Shown here: positions 31,626 to 41,764 of the stretch, piece after piece
Layout of the letters: the number at the start of each line of letters is the position of its first letter
How positions within the stretch are numbered: position 1 is the stretch's first letter
Source of the DNA: Pandoraea bronchicola
GTDB taxonomy: Bacteria > Pseudomonadota > Gammaproteobacteria > Burkholderiales > Burkholderiaceae
Length of the DNA: 64,000 bases
Reading direction: 5' to 3'
Assembly (NCBI RefSeq): GCF_902459805.1
Contig: NZ_CABPST010000012.1
Span: 62,001 to 126,000 of the forward strand
Made by a program: the position numbers and the translations under genes
Notes under the pieces: generated by a model
The model's database searches: none
Told to the model about the DNA's origin: nothing
The model's input: only the letters and a program-made list of their open reading frames with translations

Positions 31626-32474
31626 ATGACAACTCGGACCTATCGGTCCGCGGCGTGCTTCTGCGCGCTCGGACTCGGCATTTCCCTGGCGTCCACCAGC
31701 GCCATTGCACAACAAGCCGGCGACAACGTCGTCAACCTCGGGTGGTTTCACATCGCCCCGCAAGACTCCAGCAAGCCGATGACCACGAGCGTCACCCAGG
31801 AGGGTCTCACGCCCACCCTGGTCCCGTCGAACTTCACTTCCCCCGGCAGCGGCGCGAAGGTCAGCAACGCCGACACGCTGGGGCTGGTCATTACTCACTT
31901 CTTCACCGACAACATCGCCTTGCAGTCGGTGGCCGGCGTTCCCGCCAAATTCAAGCTCACGGGTCAGGGCGTGATCGCTCCGCCGGGATTGGCCGGCGCG
32001 CTCACGAGTATCGACCTCGGCGCAGCGCAGAATAACCCGATTGTGCAAAGCGTTCGCCAATGGAGTCCGGCGCTCGTGCTGCAGTATTACTTCGGACAAG
32101 CCAATTCGACGTGGCGCCCTTTTCTGGGTGTCGGCGTGAGCTATACGTTCTTCACTAACGTCAGCCTCAATCCGAATTTCGAAGCGGCGCTGAATCAGAA
32201 TTTCGGCAGTGTGCTCGCTTTTACTTCCGGGCATAACGGGCCGACGAGCGTGGAAGCGAAATCGTCGGCATCGTGGCAACCGGTTTTCAACGCCGGCTTT
32301 TCCTATGCCTTCGACAAGCACTGGGTCGCGAGCGCATCGGTTTCCTACCTGCCACTCAAGACCACCGCGAACATCAAAATCAAGGCGCAGGACGGCACGG
32401 TCCTTTCTTCCTCCGACGCCGAAATCAAGCTAAATCCGATTGTGACGTTCGTATCGCTCGGCTACAAGTTCTAA
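31626..32474 (+). CDS. OmpW-family outer-membrane protein (first copy)
   Basis: This 282-residue precursor has a signal peptide ending near STSAIA before QQAGDN. The body is an eight-stranded beta-barrel of the OmpW family, with ADTLGLVITHFFTDNIAL, WSPALVLQYYFGQANSTWRP and FLGVGVSYTFF, and it ends in Phe (LGYKF) as outer-membrane barrels do. GGGAGGA precedes the ATG. OmpW proteins carry small hydrophobic solutes. It is followed by its own terminator and then a second ompW gene. Confidence 0.93.
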   Translation: MTTRTYRSAACFCALGLGISLASTSAIAQQAGDNVVNLGWFHIAPQDSSKPMTTSVTQEGLTPTLVPSNFTSPGSGAKVSNADTLGLVITHFFTDNIALQSVAGVPAKFKLTGQGVIAPPGLAGALTSIDLGAAQNNPIVQSVRQWSPALVLQYYFGQANSTWRPFLGVGVSYTFFTNVSLNPNFEAALNQNFGSVLAFTSGHNGPTSVEAKSSASWQPVFNAGFSYAFDKHWVASASVSYLPLKTTANIKIKAQDGTVLSSSDAEIKLNPIVTFVSLGYKF

Positions 32475-32531
32475 ACTCAGTGTGCGGGACGCATAATGCG
32501 CCCGGCATATCGGACTCCGCAGTGAATTCCT

Positions 32532-32570
32532 AAAAGCGTGCCTGACATATAAGGGCACGCTTTTCTTTCG
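32532..32570 (+). terminator. Terminator after the first ompW gene
   Basis: AAAAGCGTGCC pairs with GGCACGCTTTT around an 11-nt loop, followed by TTTTCTTTC. It ends the first ompW transcript. Confidence 0.85.
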
Positions 32571-32685
32571 TCCAGCGCTTTTTCCTAGGGGCATTCCATG
32601 AGTCGATGCGTGGAAACAACACCTTTAGAGCGCGGCCTCCAGACTCTTGCTATCCGGCATTTTGCACGGTCGGCATAATGGCCCT

Positions 32686-32706
32686 GAATTTCATTTAACG
32701 AAATTC
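32686..32706 (+). repeat. 5' leader inverted repeat of the second ompW gene
   Basis: GAATTTC and GAAATTC form a perfect 7-bp inverted repeat with a 7-nt spacer, 35 bp before the second ompW ATG. It may be an RNA hairpin in the leader or an operator. Confidence 0.35.
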
Positions 32707-32741
32707 TCGACAATAAAGAATCTTGAGCAGGAGACGAATCG

Positions 32742-33491
32742 ATGAAGTTTAAGCATCTGACGATTGCTGCCGCAGCCATGCTGACGGCATCGGGGGCCGC
32801 TTTTGCACAGCAAGCGGGCGATAACGTTGTCAACCTTGGCTGGTTCCACCTCTCGCCCCAGGTTAAGAGTGATCCGCTGCATGTCACGGGATCGAATGTG
32901 CCCGGCCTCGCCAATCTGGTGAATAGCCAGTTGGGCAACACCGGCGCACAAGTTGACGACGCCGACACCGTGGGCCTCACATTCGCCCACTTCTTCACCG
33001 ACAACATCGCTGTGGAAGCCGTGATGGGCATCCCGCCGAAGTTCCGTTTGTACGGCCAGGGCAGCCTCGCACTGCCGGGTGGCGGCGCGCTCGCCTCGGC
33101 CAAGCAGTGGAGCCCGGCGCTGTTGCTGAAGTACTACTTTGGCCAGGCAAACGACACGTGGCGTCCGTTCGTGGGTATCGGTGCGAGCTACTTCTTCTAC
33201 TCGAATATCGAACTCACGCCTGGCTTCCAGTCGCTGGCAAGCAATGCGCTGACCGGTGGCCCTGGCGGCAACACGACGGCGAAACTGACCAATTCGTGGG
33301 CACCTGTCTTCAATGCCGGTATCAACTACAACATGGACAAGCACTGGACGCTCGCTTTGTCCGTGTCGTACATCCCGGTCAGCACCACGGCCAAGTTGAC
33401 GACGACCCGCGGCCCGATCACCACGACCAGCGAAGCCAAGGTCAAGCTGAACCCGGTGGTGACGTTCCTGTCGCTGGGTTACCGCTTCTAA
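32742..33491 (+). CDS. OmpW-family outer-membrane protein (second copy)
   Basis: This 249-residue OmpW precursor has a signal peptide (MKFKHLTIAAAAMLTASGAA) ending near AFA before QQAGDN. ADTVGLTFAHFFTDNIAVE, SPALLLKYYFGQANDTWRP and FVGIGASYFFY align with the first copy, and it ends SLGYRF. It is about 30 residues shorter than its neighbour, mainly in the extracellular loop regions. GAGCAGGAG precedes the ATG. The two genes are an old tandem duplication with separate terminators. Confidence 0.94.
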   Translation: MKFKHLTIAAAAMLTASGAAFAQQAGDNVVNLGWFHLSPQVKSDPLHVTGSNVPGLANLVNSQLGNTGAQVDDADTVGLTFAHFFTDNIAVEAVMGIPPKFRLYGQGSLALPGGGALASAKQWSPALLLKYYFGQANDTWRPFVGIGASYFFYSNIELTPGFQSLASNALTGGPGGNTTAKLTNSWAPVFNAGINYNMDKHWTLALSVSYIPVSTTAKLTTTRGPITTTSEAKVKLNPVVTFLSLGYRF

Positions 33492-33539
33492 GCCGCTTCC
33501 AAGCCGCTTCGACGCGTCGAAAGACGCACCAAGCGACTC

Positions 33540-33568
33540 CGAAAACGCCGCCTCGTGCGGCGTTTTCG
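33540..33568 (+). terminator. Terminator after the second ompW gene
   Basis: CGAAAACGCCGC pairs with GCGGCGTTTTCG around a 5-nt loop, giving a 12-bp stem with T-rich 3' arm. Its symmetry would also work in the opposite direction. Confidence 0.8.
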
Positions 33569-33784
33569 CGTTTCTGGCGACAACGTAGGCGCCCTCCCAC
33601 ACGATCTTCAGCAAACGCGCTGCAACTTTCCGTTTTCGTCCAAGGTCTCTGAAGGTGTACGCACGCGAACTGCCGCGCCATAATGGCCGTTCGCCTCAGG
33701 GTTCCACCGGCGTCGGTCCCCCCGGGTTCATCGAGCGCCGCGTTTCAACACCACCTCTTGGTACCACCTCTTGGGAGTCTGAAA

Positions 33785-34162
33785 ATGGGAATTGCCTCGA
33801 AAGCGGAAACGGCACTTAACAGCGGTCTGGAAGATGCGCGCTACGCGGGTCGCCGCGCGGCACGCGCAGCGCGTCTGGCAAGTGGCGATGTTTCGTCGCG
33901 TGTCCGCGATCTGCTCGACGATCTCGATCACGCGCTTTCCAACGCGAAGTCCGCCTCGGATGTCGAAGCGCTGCGAGCCGAAATCGGCGACAAGCTGCGT
34001 CAGGCCCGTAGCGACTTCGGCGATGCTCGCGCCAACCTGCGCAACCGCGCCAACGAAGTCTGGGAAGAAGCCGACGGCTATGTGCACGAACGCCCATGGC
34101 AGACTGTCGGCACCGTAGCCGCCGTCGCACTGGTGCTCGGCTTCATCGCCGGACGCAGTTAA
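33785..34162 (+). CDS. DUF883/ElaB-YqjD family membrane-anchored protein
   Basis: This 125-residue protein is mostly a charged, Ala/Arg-rich helix (residues 10-100) ending in a single C-terminal membrane segment VGTVAAVALVLGFIAGRS. That layout and the HERPWQTVG motif before the span are typical of DUF883 proteins such as ElaB and YqjD, tail-anchored inner-membrane proteins that in E. coli associate with ribosomes in stationary phase. The start ATG at 33785 is preceded by TTGGGAG. A 13-bp tandem repeat (ACCACCTCTTGG type, 33750-33776) overlaps the ribosome site region. Confidence 0.88.
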   Translation: MGIASKAETALNSGLEDARYAGRRAARAARLASGDVSSRVRDLLDDLDHALSNAKSASDVEALRAEIGDKLRQARSDFGDARANLRNRANEVWEEADGYVHERPWQTVGTVAAVALVLGFIAGRS

Positions 34163-34255
34163 TCCCTCCGGGCGTGCCGTTGCGCACGTCCAGGTCCTCG
34201 GGCTGACGAATGGCGATGCAGGCCATCACCGTCACTGTCACCGCCAAAAATGCAA

Positions 34256-34279
34256 AACAGCCGGCAAATGCCGGCTGTT
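34256..34279. terminator. Bidirectional terminator between DUF883 gene and dgt
   Basis: AACAGCCGGCA pairs with TGCCGGCTGTT around a 2-nt loop. On the plus strand TTTTATT follows after CCG; on the minus strand TTTTGCATTTTT follows, so it ends the aro/dgt transcript. Confidence 0.8.
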
Positions 34280-34302
34280 CCGTTTTATTCCCGCACCATG
34301 CG

Positions 34303-35439
34303 TCAAAGCGTCGGTTCGATCGTGAAGAGTCTGCGGTACTCCTTAATGGCGTAACGATCCGTCATCCCGGCGATGTAATGCGCAATCCACCGCGGCTGAT
34401 CTGCGACGCTGTCGGTGTGGTAGTTCGGTGGCAGCAAACGCGGGTCGGCGAGGAAGGCGTCGAACAGCTCATGAATGATGCGCTGCGCTTTCGCGGACAT
34501 ACGCATGACGAGGTAGTGCCGATACAGGTTATCGAACAGAAACCGCTTGAGTTGCCCTGCCTGCTCGCGCATCTCGCCGCTGAAGGCCACCAGCGGCCCC
34601 GCGCCGCGCACGTCATCCATCGAGGATGGCGAAGCGTCAGCTACGCGTTGGCGCGTGGTTGTGATCAGGTCGACGATCAGCGCATTGATGATCCGTCGCG
34701 TCGTTTCATGCACCAGTCGCCGGCCAGAAATTTCCGGCCACGCGAGCCGTGCTTCGGTGCAATAGCGCTTCCAGAGCGGCACGTCGTCAAGCTGCTCGAG
34801 CGACAGCAAACCCGAACGCACGCCGTCGTCGATATCGTGATTGTTATAGGCGATTTCGTCGGCAAGATTGGCAATCTGCGCCTCGATGCCGGGCTGTCGT
34901 CCCTTGAGAAAACGCTCACCAAGCTCGCCGAGTTCTCTCGCATTCGCGCGAGAACAATGCTTGAGAATCCCTTCGCGAGTCTCGAAACAGAGGTTCAGGC
35001 CATTGAAGCCGCCGTAGTGCTCCTCGAGTTCGTCGACGACGATCAGGCTCTGCAGATTGTGCTCGAACCCGCCGTATTCCCGCATGCAAGCGTTGAGGGC
35101 GTCCTGCCCCGCATGTCCAAAGGGCGTGTGCCCCAGGTCATGCGCCAACGCTATCGCTTCGACGAGATCTTCGTTGACGCGCAAATTTCTCGCGATCGAC
35201 CGGCCAATCTGGGCGACCTCCAGACTATGCGTCAGGCGCGTACGGAACAAATCGCCCTCGTGATTCACGAAGACTTGCGTCTTGTATTCGAGCCGGCGAA
35301 ATGCGGTCGAATGAATGATGCGGTCGCGATCGCGCTGGAATTCCGTGCGCGTCGTGGGCGCCGGTTCCGCAAACTGCCGCCCGCGTGACGCGTTCGAGCG
35401 CGCCGCGTAAGGGGCAAGCGACGCTTCGTAATCGATCAT
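34303..35439 (-). CDS. dgt: dGTPase-like dNTP triphosphohydrolase
   Basis: This 378-residue HD-domain protein resembles the dGTPase family that removes triphosphate from dNTPs. The metal-binding residues appear in [12 protein letters not shown] (His), [15 protein letters not shown] (His-Asp) and [12 protein letters not shown] (Asp). [10 protein letters not shown] near the start is a family motif. It ends a minus-strand set aroK-aroB-dgt and lies 16 bp after aroB. Whether it prefers dGTP cannot be told. Confidence 0.92.
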   Translation of the reverse strand: MIDYEASLAPYAARSNASRGRQFAEPAPTTRTEFQRDRDRIIHSTAFRRLEYKTQVFVNHEGDLFRTRLTHSLEVAQIGRSIARNLRVNEDLVEAIALAHDLGHTPFGHAGQDALNACMREYGGFEHNLQSLIVVDELEEHYGGFNGLNLCFETREGILKHCSRANARELGELGERFLKGRQPGIEAQIANLADEIAYNNHDIDDGVRSGLLSLEQLDDVPLWKRYCTEARLAWPEISGRRLVHETTRRIINALIVDLITTTRQRVADASPSSMDDVRGAGPLVAFSGEMREQAGQLKRFLFDNLYRHYLVMRMSAKAQRIIHELFDAFLADPRLLPPNYHTDSVADQPRWIAHYIAGMTDRYAIKEYRRLFTIEPTL

Positions 35440-35455
35440 CGCCAGCCCTCCGTCC

Positions 35456-36532
35456 TCAGATATTGGCGCGCAAGGTTGCGCGAAGTTCGGCGTCGGGTAC
35501 GCTCGTCATGAACGCCTGCCCCAGCCGGTTGAGCAGCACAAAGCGGATATCCCCGCCCTCCGCCTTTTTGTCGACCCGCATGAGGTCGATATAGCGGTCT
35601 TCCCCGAGATCCGGCCCCGTCACCGGCAGCTTGGCCGCGGTGACCAGCGCCTTGATGCGCGACACGAGCGCTTCATCGATGAAGCCCAACCGTGCCGACA
35701 GGTCGGCGCCCATCACCATGCCACACCCCACGGCTTCGCCGTGCAGCCATTCGCCGTAACCGAGTCCGGCTTCGATGGCGTGACCAAATGTATGGCCGAA
35801 ATTCAGCGTGGCACGCAGACCTTGTTCGCGTTCGTCGCTGGCGACGACTTGCGCCTTGATTTCGCACGAACGTTGCACCGCATAAGAGAGCGCCGCCGTA
35901 TCACGGGCATTCAATGCTTCGATGTTCGCTTCGATCCAGTCGAAGTACTTTTCATCGGCAATCGCACCATGTTTGATCACTTCCGCCAGCCCCGCTGCCA
36001 ACTCGCGGTCAGCCAGCGTAGACAACGTGCCAATGTCAGCGAGCACTGCGCTCGGCTGCCAGAACGCCCCGATCATGTTCTTGCCCAGCGGGTGGTTGAT
36101 GCCCGTCTTGCCGCCGACGGACGAATCCACCTGCGCGAGCAGCGTCGTCGGCACCTGCACAAACGGAACCCCCCGCATGTAGCAGGCGGCAGCAAACCCG
36201 GTCATGTCGCCGACGACACCGCCACCCAGCGCGATCAGCGTGGTCTTGCGGTCCGCCTGCGCCCCTAGCAGCGCGTCGAAAATCAGATTGAGTGTCTGCC
36301 AGTTCTTGTGCACTTCGCCATCGGGCAGCACTGCGGTAACCACGCGTTTGCCAAGACGTTGCAGCGTTGCCGCGACACGTTCCGCGTAAAGCGGGGCGAC
36401 GGTCGTATTCGTCACGATCACGGCGTGCGTGCCGCGCACGTGCGGCGCAAACAGCGCCTCCTGCGTGAGCAGATCGGTGCCAATGTGAATGGGGTAGGCG
36501 CGCTCGCCCAGATCGAGTTTGAGGGTAATCAT
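35456..36532 (-). CDS. aroB: 3-dehydroquinate synthase
   Basis: AroB cyclises DAHP to 3-dehydroquinate in the shikimate pathway, using NAD+ and a divalent metal. The 358-residue protein has [31 protein letters not shown], and [10 protein letters not shown] in [14 protein letters not shown]. The start [18 protein letters not shown] is the usual one; an ATG five codons upstream (36547) is in frame and cannot be excluded. Neither has a strong ribosome site. It follows aroK by 35 bp. Confidence 0.96.
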   Translation of the reverse strand: MITLKLDLGERAYPIHIGTDLLTQEALFAPHVRGTHAVIVTNTTVAPLYAERVAATLQRLGKRVVTAVLPDGEVHKNWQTLNLIFDALLGAQADRKTTLIALGGGVVGDMTGFAAACYMRGVPFVQVPTTLLAQVDSSVGGKTGINHPLGKNMIGAFWQPSAVLADIGTLSTLADRELAAGLAEVIKHGAIADEKYFDWIEANIEALNARDTAALSYAVQRSCEIKAQVVASDEREQGLRATLNFGHTFGHAIEAGLGYGEWLHGEAVGCGMVMGADLSARLGFIDEALVSRIKALVTAAKLPVTGPDLGEDRYIDLMRVDKKAEGGDIRFVLLNRLGQAFMTSVPDAELRATLRANI

Positions 36533-36567
36533 GCCGCTTGTTGTCATGTTCTGCGATATCGGCGGAA

Positions 36568-37278
36568 TCAGCGAGGAAAGGTATCGGGTGTTGGCGGCAC
36601 CGGCGCCGTCTGCAACGCCTCATCGCGATCGGCTTGTGCCACGTCCCCGTCGCCGCCATGCGCTGTCGCGTGGTGCGCGCTGTCGTGCGCGACTTCGGGC
36701 GTCTCGGCTTGCGCGCTCTCGGCGGCGTCGGGCGCATCGTGTGCCCCGGCGTTGCTCGGAACGATCCCCGCCATCTCCAGTTGCATCAGCACCATGTTGA
36801 CGAGCGCATTGACACTTGGCCGGCCTGTCTCGATGACGAAGGTCGCGCACTCGCGATAGAGCGCGTCGCGTTCCTGAAACAACTGCTCGAGACGTGCGCG
36901 CGGGTCTGCGGTTTGCAGCAACGGCCGGTTCTTGTCGCGGCGCGTGCGCAGCCAGAGGTCATGCGGATTGGCGCGCAGGTACACAACCGTGCCTCGCGAC
37001 TTGATGTTCTCGCGATTTTCCGCACGCAGCACCGCGCCCCCGCCGGTGGCGAGTACGATTCCGCTGCGTTGGGTGAGTTCGTCGATGGTCTGGGCTTCGC
37101 GCTGACGGAAGCCGTCCTCGCCTTCGTGCTCGAAGATGACCGGAATGCGCACACCCGTGCGCGCCTCGATCTCATGGTCGGAGTCATAGAACTGCCGTCC
37201 AAGACGTCGTGCCACTGCGCGTCCAACCGTGGTCTTGCCCGCCCCCATCAATCCGACAAGTATTACGTTTTCCAGCAT
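36568..37278 (-). CDS. aroK: Shikimate kinase with C-terminal extension
   Basis: AroK phosphorylates shikimate. The first about 175 residues hold the P-loop [18 protein letters not shown], the DSDHEIE motif, the shikimate-binding RE-QTID segment and ATGGGAVLR, all as expected. At 236 residues it is about 55 residues longer than usual; the tail ([20 protein letters not shown] and on) is Ala/Asp/His-rich and looks disordered. The ATG lies inside the end of the upstream pilQ frame, overlapping it by 95 bp. Confidence 0.95.
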   Translation of the reverse strand: MLENVILVGLMGAGKTTVGRAVARRLGRQFYDSDHEIEARTGVRIPVIFEHEGEDGFRQREAQTIDELTQRSGIVLATGGGAVLRAENRENIKSRGTVVYLRANPHDLWLRTRRDKNRPLLQTADPRARLEQLFQERDALYRECATFVIETGRPSVNALVNMVLMQLEMAGIVPSNAGAHDAPDAAESAQAETPEVAHDSAHHATAHGGDGDVAQADRDEALQTAPVPPTPDTFPR

Positions 37279-39949
37279 AAATCGCTGATATTTGGGTTCC
37301 AGTCCCTGATGATACCGGGATATGCGTCGGGCGTGCGGAACGCGTCGCTTCGGGAGCGCCTCCAGTGAGCCGGGGATGGCCGGACGGCAGGTCGTTTTGC
37401 GCGGGGCTGGGTGGCAGGTCCAACGGCGCTCGCGGCGCAGACGCGGTGGTGGCCGGTCGCAGGAAAGCCGGGGTTGAACCCCGTGCGAACGCCTGCTCGG
37501 GCGCCGATTCATGCGCCCCAATGAGGCGGCGATCCCCGGTATGGGCGTCAACGACCGGAGACGACACCCCTGCCGGATCGCCAGCAGCATCTTCTCCGCG
37601 ACGGCTCCCCGGCACTACGCTCGGCGTCAGAAACACCAGCAGTTCGGTACGGCGGTCGTCGTTGGCGCGATTGCGAAACAGCGCCCCCAGCAACGGCACG
37701 TCCCCGAGCCATGGCACGCTGGCACGGCTGTCGCGCCGCTCTTCCTGGTAAATCCCGCCGATGGCGACCGTCCCGCCATTCTCGACCTGCACCTGCGTCT
37801 TGACGTGCCGGGTGTCCACCGCAAACCCCTCGGCCACCGCCTGCCCAACACTGTCCTTACGCACATCGACATCCAATATCACCTGACCGTCGGGTGTGAT
37901 CAACGGCGTGACTTCCAGCCTCAGCGTGGCCTTGCGAAACTGGACGGACGTCACGCTGCGACGACCGCTCCGGATCTGGTATGGCAACTCCGTGCCCTGC
38001 TCGATGATGGCTTGAATTTTGTCCGCCGTGACCACGCGCGGCCGGGAGACGACGCGCCCGCGTCCGGTGCTCTCGAGCGCTGACAGTTCCAATTGCAGGA
38101 AGCGCGTTGCCGAGCGGCCGAATAGTGTGATTGCCAGACTCGGCGGCGTCACACCGGCCAGCGCCGCCGCGGACAGGCCGACGTCGAGTGCGCTGCCCGA
38201 TGACGTTCCATCGCCATGCTTCGTGTCTGCGTTGCCGGACGAGCTGCCCGTCGCCGGCCGAGCGCCCTTTTCCCGCCCGCCCTCGCCACGACCGTCGTAT
38301 CCGGCCAGCCGCACGCCAAGCGACTCACTGAACCGATCATCGGCTTCGACAATGCGCGCTTCGATCAACACCTGCCGGACAGGCACGTCGATCCGCGCAA
38401 TGAACGAGGCCATGGCATCGAGTTTTTCCGGCAAGTCGGTCACGAACAGTTGATTTGTGCGCGGATCAGCAATCAGACTGCCTCGCGAGGACAGCAACCG
38501 CTGCCCCTTGCTGTCCTTCTCGCCCATGATGATCTCTCGCAACGCCAACGCCCTCGGATAGTTCAGCGTAAAACGGCGGCTGGCCAGCGGCAACAACGCC
38601 TCACGCTTCGCCGCAGCCTCCAGTTGCGTCTGCTCGTCGGCCAGCAGGTCGGCACGCGGTGCAATCCAGTCAACGCCATTCAAGGATTGGACGCCGAGTC
38701 CCGCACTTCGGATCATGACGTCGAATGCCGTGGCAGCGGAGACGCCCAGCACCTCCATGTCGAGACGCCCCGCAACGCGCTCGCCGATCACCACACTTCG
38801 CCCGGTCAGGCGCGCAAACGCCCGCAGCGCATCGACCGCGTCGACACCGTGGAGCATTACATCAACGGACGGCGCATCGGCGCTCCCTTGCCGCGCCCGT
38901 CGCCGGGGTGGCGCTTCGCTCCATGTCGCCGTCAATCCGGTCGCTGAAGTCCGTCGCAATGTGACTTGGCGCGATCCCGACCGCATCGATCCGACCGCGT
39001 TCTCGCCGTCGACCGATGCCTGCGAGCCCGACGGTGTCATCGGCACAGCGTCCTGCGCGGCATGGCGCGTGAGCGGCGTGCGAAATACGTCAATTGCATC
39101 CTCGGGCATGCGCCAGCGAGGCGCGGGCGCGGGTAGCGTGGGTAATGCTGGTGACGCTGGTGACGCTGGTGGCGCCGGCAGAGAATGCGTAGCGGACGCG
39201 CCAGACAGGTCTACGGACCGCTGCCAGCGGTAGGCGGCAACCGTGACCGCGAGTCCGGCATCGGCATCACTCGCGTCTGCCGCGCCCGGCGATCCCAACC
39301 CGGGGCCCTCAAGCGACAGGCGTTCCACGGCCACATGACGCGGCACGCCATCGATCTCGGCAAGCCAGCCGAGCAAATTCGCGACCGGCCCCCTGACCCG
39401 TATTTCTGCGCGCTCGATCTCGATATCACCCGCCGATGCTGATGGCCCCGACCGAGCCATCTCCAGTGTCAGGCCCGCGCGAACGGCGAGACGCTCAATA
39501 TCCCCGCGCCACGCCGAATCGCCTTCATTCACCGAATCGGAAGGCGGGACCTCAGACTGGCCCGGCGCGGGCGCATCATCGCCCCCGTCAATTTCCGAAG
39601 CGCGCGGCAGCAAGCGCCGCCAGGCGATCGACTCGGCCTCTGCGTCTTGAAGCGTCGCCATCAGGACGGGCAATCGACGTGCAGCATCGTTAGCGCGGTC
39701 CAATGTCTGCTGTTCGACACCGAGATCCTTCTCCAACGTCGCCCGTGCAGGCAGGCCCATCAGCCACCAAACCGACCACGCCATCGCAAAGCCCGTCAAC
39801 CACGCAAGGGTTGCCAGCGTCCAGTGTACCGGTCTCGCCCACTCGGCCGGCGAGACCGACATCCACGCCGCCCATCGCGCGCGCCAACGGGCCACCACGT
39901 CGTGAAGCATGTCGCGGACATCGTCCTGCGGAGGGTGCTCACCGTACAT
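37184..39949 (-). CDS. pilQ: Fused type IV pilus alignment protein/secretin (PilO-PilQ)
   Basis: One 921-residue ORF combines functions normally split over three genes. Residues 1-245 look like PilO: a short cytoplasmic lead, one membrane span (about 43-66), a coiled-coil-like stretch and the [20 protein letters not shown] fold segment. A Pro/Ala/Ser linker (252-280) and a poorly conserved stretch follow. STN (361-435), N1/NolW (457-525) and the secretin domain (595-778, with [17 protein letters not shown] and [10 protein letters not shown]) complete the PilQ part. PilP and the AMIN domains usual in PilQ are not recognisable. A 140-residue low-complexity tail overlaps aroK by 95 bp. GGAGGT precedes the ATG. 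No PilQ-type cleavable signal peptide is visible. Confidence 0.8.
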   Translation of the reverse strand: MYGEHPPQDDVRDMLHDVVARWRARWAAWMSVSPAEWARPVHWTLATLAWLTGFAMAWSVWWLMGLPARATLEKDLGVEQQTLDRANDAARRLPVLMATLQDAEAESIAWRRLLPRASEIDGGDDAPAPGQSEVPPSDSVNEGDSAWRGDIERLAVRAGLTLEMARSGPSASAGDIEIERAEIRVRGPVANLLGWLAEIDGVPRHVAVERLSLEGPGLGSPGAADASDADAGLAVTVAAYRWQRSVDLSGASATHSLPAPPASPASPALPTLPAPAPRWRMPEDAIDVFRTPLTRHAAQDAVPMTPSGSQASVDGENAVGSMRSGSRQVTLRRTSATGLTATWSEAPPRRRARQGSADAPSVDVMLHGVDAVDALRAFARLTGRSVVIGERVAGRLDMEVLGVSAATAFDVMIRSAGLGVQSLNGVDWIAPRADLLADEQTQLEAAAKREALLPLASRRFTLNYPRALALREIIMGEKDSKGQRLLSSRGSLIADPRTNQLFVTDLPEKLDAMASFIARIDVPVRQVLIEARIVEADDRFSESLGVRLAGYDGRGEGGREKGARPATGSSSGNADTKHGDGTSSGSALDVGLSAAALAGVTPPSLAITLFGRSATRFLQLELSALESTGRGRVVSRPRVVTADKIQAIIEQGTELPYQIRSGRRSVTSVQFRKATLRLEVTPLITPDGQVILDVDVRKDSVGQAVAEGFAVDTRHVKTQVQVENGGTVAIGGIYQEERRDSRASVPWLGDVPLLGALFRNRANDDRRTELLVFLTPSVVPGSRRGEDAAGDPAGVSSPVVDAHTGDRRLIGAHESAPEQAFARGSTPAFLRPATTASAPRAPLDLPPSPAQNDLPSGHPRLTGGAPEATRSARPTHIPVSSGTGTQISAIYAGKRNTCRIDGGGQDHGWTRSGTTSWTAVL

Positions 39950-40604
39950 CGGGCACCTCCTCTACCGATACGTTGCCGATATCCGCACTGACCGCGAGTG
40001 CCGTCGGATTGGAGACAGGCTTCAGTTCGATACGTAACGTGAATCTGCGAATATTGGGCACAAGTGTCTGCGTCGCCGTCCCCGCCCACTGGCGCCGCAC
40101 GCTCTGCGGAACGACGCTCGATTCGACTTCCGCCACTTTGCGCACCCACGGCAGCGCCCTCAGGCGCTTCTGTGTTTCGCGAACCCGCGATTGCGTCGTT
40201 GCATAGCCTTCGACATGGAGTTGATCTTCGCCGGTCTTCACCGAGGTCAATCGCACGCCATCGGCGCAGGCGCGCATGATGTCCAACAATCGGTAAGCGA
40301 CAGGTTGGCGGCGTTCGACCAACGTGACGGCGGCCCGGCGATGCGCCCCCATGACGGCGAGCTTGCGCCCCGCGGTGTCGAACGCTGCCAGCGTTCCGCT
40401 CAACTTGTCGCCCGCTGAACGTAGCGCCGCCAATTGCGCCGACGCCTCCCGACGCAGGTGGATATCCCGGGCGATCGGCGCAAGCGACGCCAGCGCCCCG
40501 AATGCCGCTACACACGCCCACGTGCGCCATTGCCGCCGGAATTCACGCTGTCGTAGCTGGGCCAGTGTGGGAAGAAAATCGAGTGGCGCGAGTTTCCTGC
40601 TCAT
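39939..40604 (-). CDS. pilN: Type IV pilus assembly protein PilN
   Basis: PilN is an inner-membrane protein that pairs with PilM in the cytoplasm and with PilO in the periplasm. The 221-residue protein starts MSRKLAPLDFLPT (a PilM-binding INLLP-like N terminus, here APLDFLP), has one membrane span (TWACVAAFGALASLAP), a coiled-coil, and a fimbrial-assembly fold ending in WVRKVAEVESSVV. The ATG overlaps the pilM stop by 4 bp. Two in-frame ATGs lie six bases apart; 40604 has the better spacing to GGGGGTGG. It overlaps the PilO-PilQ start by 11 bp. Confidence 0.85.
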   Translation of the reverse strand: MSRKLAPLDFLPTLAQLRQREFRRQWRTWACVAAFGALASLAPIARDIHLRREASAQLAALRSAGDKLSGTLAAFDTAGRKLAVMGAHRRAAVTLVERRQPVAYRLLDIMRACADGVRLTSVKTGEDQLHVEGYATTQSRVRETQKRLRALPWVRKVAEVESSVVPQSVRRQWAGTATQTLVPNIRRFTLRIELKPVSNPTALAVSADIGNVSVEEVPDVR

Positions 40605-41653
40605 GCGCATGCCACCCCCTGCATCGACATCGCACGCAGCGCCAGCCCGCAGGGCACGGCAAGCGATGTGCGCTGCGCGAACGTCTGACGCCTGGGCCCG
40701 GCCTGCCCCGGCGTCTCGAATCGTCGCATTGGATCGAATGGCCGCACCGGTATGCCGCACGCCGCACTTAGGGCATCGCAAATCACCACGAGCCCGCCGG
40801 GACTCGCGCCTTGCGCGGCCACATACAAGACTCCCGGACCAACCGGCAGCTTGCTCACCAACTCGCGCACGACGCTCGCCAACGCGTCCGGATGCGCGCC
40901 GATACCGTCAAATCGCTCTCGCACGTCGGCAACACAAGTGTCCGAGTCGAATACCGACAGATCAAGATCGTGAGCGTCCACCTGCAACAATGCCATGGGC
41001 GCGCCGGTTCGCTCGGGCGCACTCATCTCCCCATCGGTCGGCCGCGCCCATCGAAACGCTCGTCGGCCGGCCTCATGCGCCGCATCGATCGCATGCACCC
41101 GAAGTCCGGACATCTCCAGCACGGCGACGCGATCATCCACCAACTCGGCCTCGCAGGCGTACAACCGCAGCCGATGCTGACCCGGGTCCGCCCACGTCAC
41201 ACCTACGCGATTGCGTAAATCGGGATCGCCATCCCCAGGTAACAGCAGGGCCGCGCGCCGCTCACACCACGCGCGCAGCGCACGCACCGGGAGGCCCGCC
41301 GGATAGTCCACAATCTGCGTTTTGAGCCCATGCGCAGGAAGTGCGAGCACGATGGTGTCGTCGCGCAAGTCCTGCGCATTGATGCCGATCCGCTCCAATA
41401 ACTCCTCCAGACGACGTGCTACCGCCTCCGGCTTGGCGATCAGCGCGCCGCGCAGCATGTCGTCCTCGAGCACAGCGGACCCACAGCCGGTCAGACGCAA
41501 TCGCGCAAGCCCCGCCACACGCGTCAGGCGAACGAAATGCAGGCCGCCAGCGTCAAAATGAATACCGCAACCACCGCCACCGCCGGCGCGCGGCACCACC
41601 GCCGCCAGTTGACTGCCCACATGGCGCGCGCTGCGCAGGACCGCTTCGATCAT
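40601..41653 (-). CDS. pilM: Type IV pilus assembly protein PilM
   Basis: PilM is a cytoplasmic actin-like ATPase (FtsA family) of the pilus alignment complex. The 350-residue protein starts MIEAVLRSARHVG behind an excellent ribosome site (GGGAGGA). VGVTWADPGQHRLRLYACEAELVDDRV and LRVHAIDAAHEAGRRAF match the actin-fold regions; overall conservation is weaker than for canonical PilM, in keeping with an unusual pil cluster. It leads a minus-strand operon pilM-pilN-pilOQ-aroK-aroB-dgt. Confidence 0.78.
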   Translation of the reverse strand: MIEAVLRSARHVGSQLAAVVPRAGGGGGCGIHFDAGGLHFVRLTRVAGLARLRLTGCGSAVLEDDMLRGALIAKPEAVARRLEELLERIGINAQDLRDDTIVLALPAHGLKTQIVDYPAGLPVRALRAWCERRAALLLPGDGDPDLRNRVGVTWADPGQHRLRLYACEAELVDDRVAVLEMSGLRVHAIDAAHEAGRRAFRWARPTDGEMSAPERTGAPMALLQVDAHDLDLSVFDSDTCVADVRERFDGIGAHPDALASVVRELVSKLPVGPGVLYVAAQGASPGGLVVICDALSAACGIPVRPFDPMRRFETPGQAGPRRQTFAQRTSLAVPCGLALRAMSMQGVACA

Positions 41654-41764
41654 GACGTCCTCCCGTCTCTCCTTGTCGATGTGATCGATGCTATCCAGCG
41701 CAACGCGGCCGCCCAATCGGACCAATCCGAATCCATGCGACAACGGGGCGGGCGAGATGCGCTT

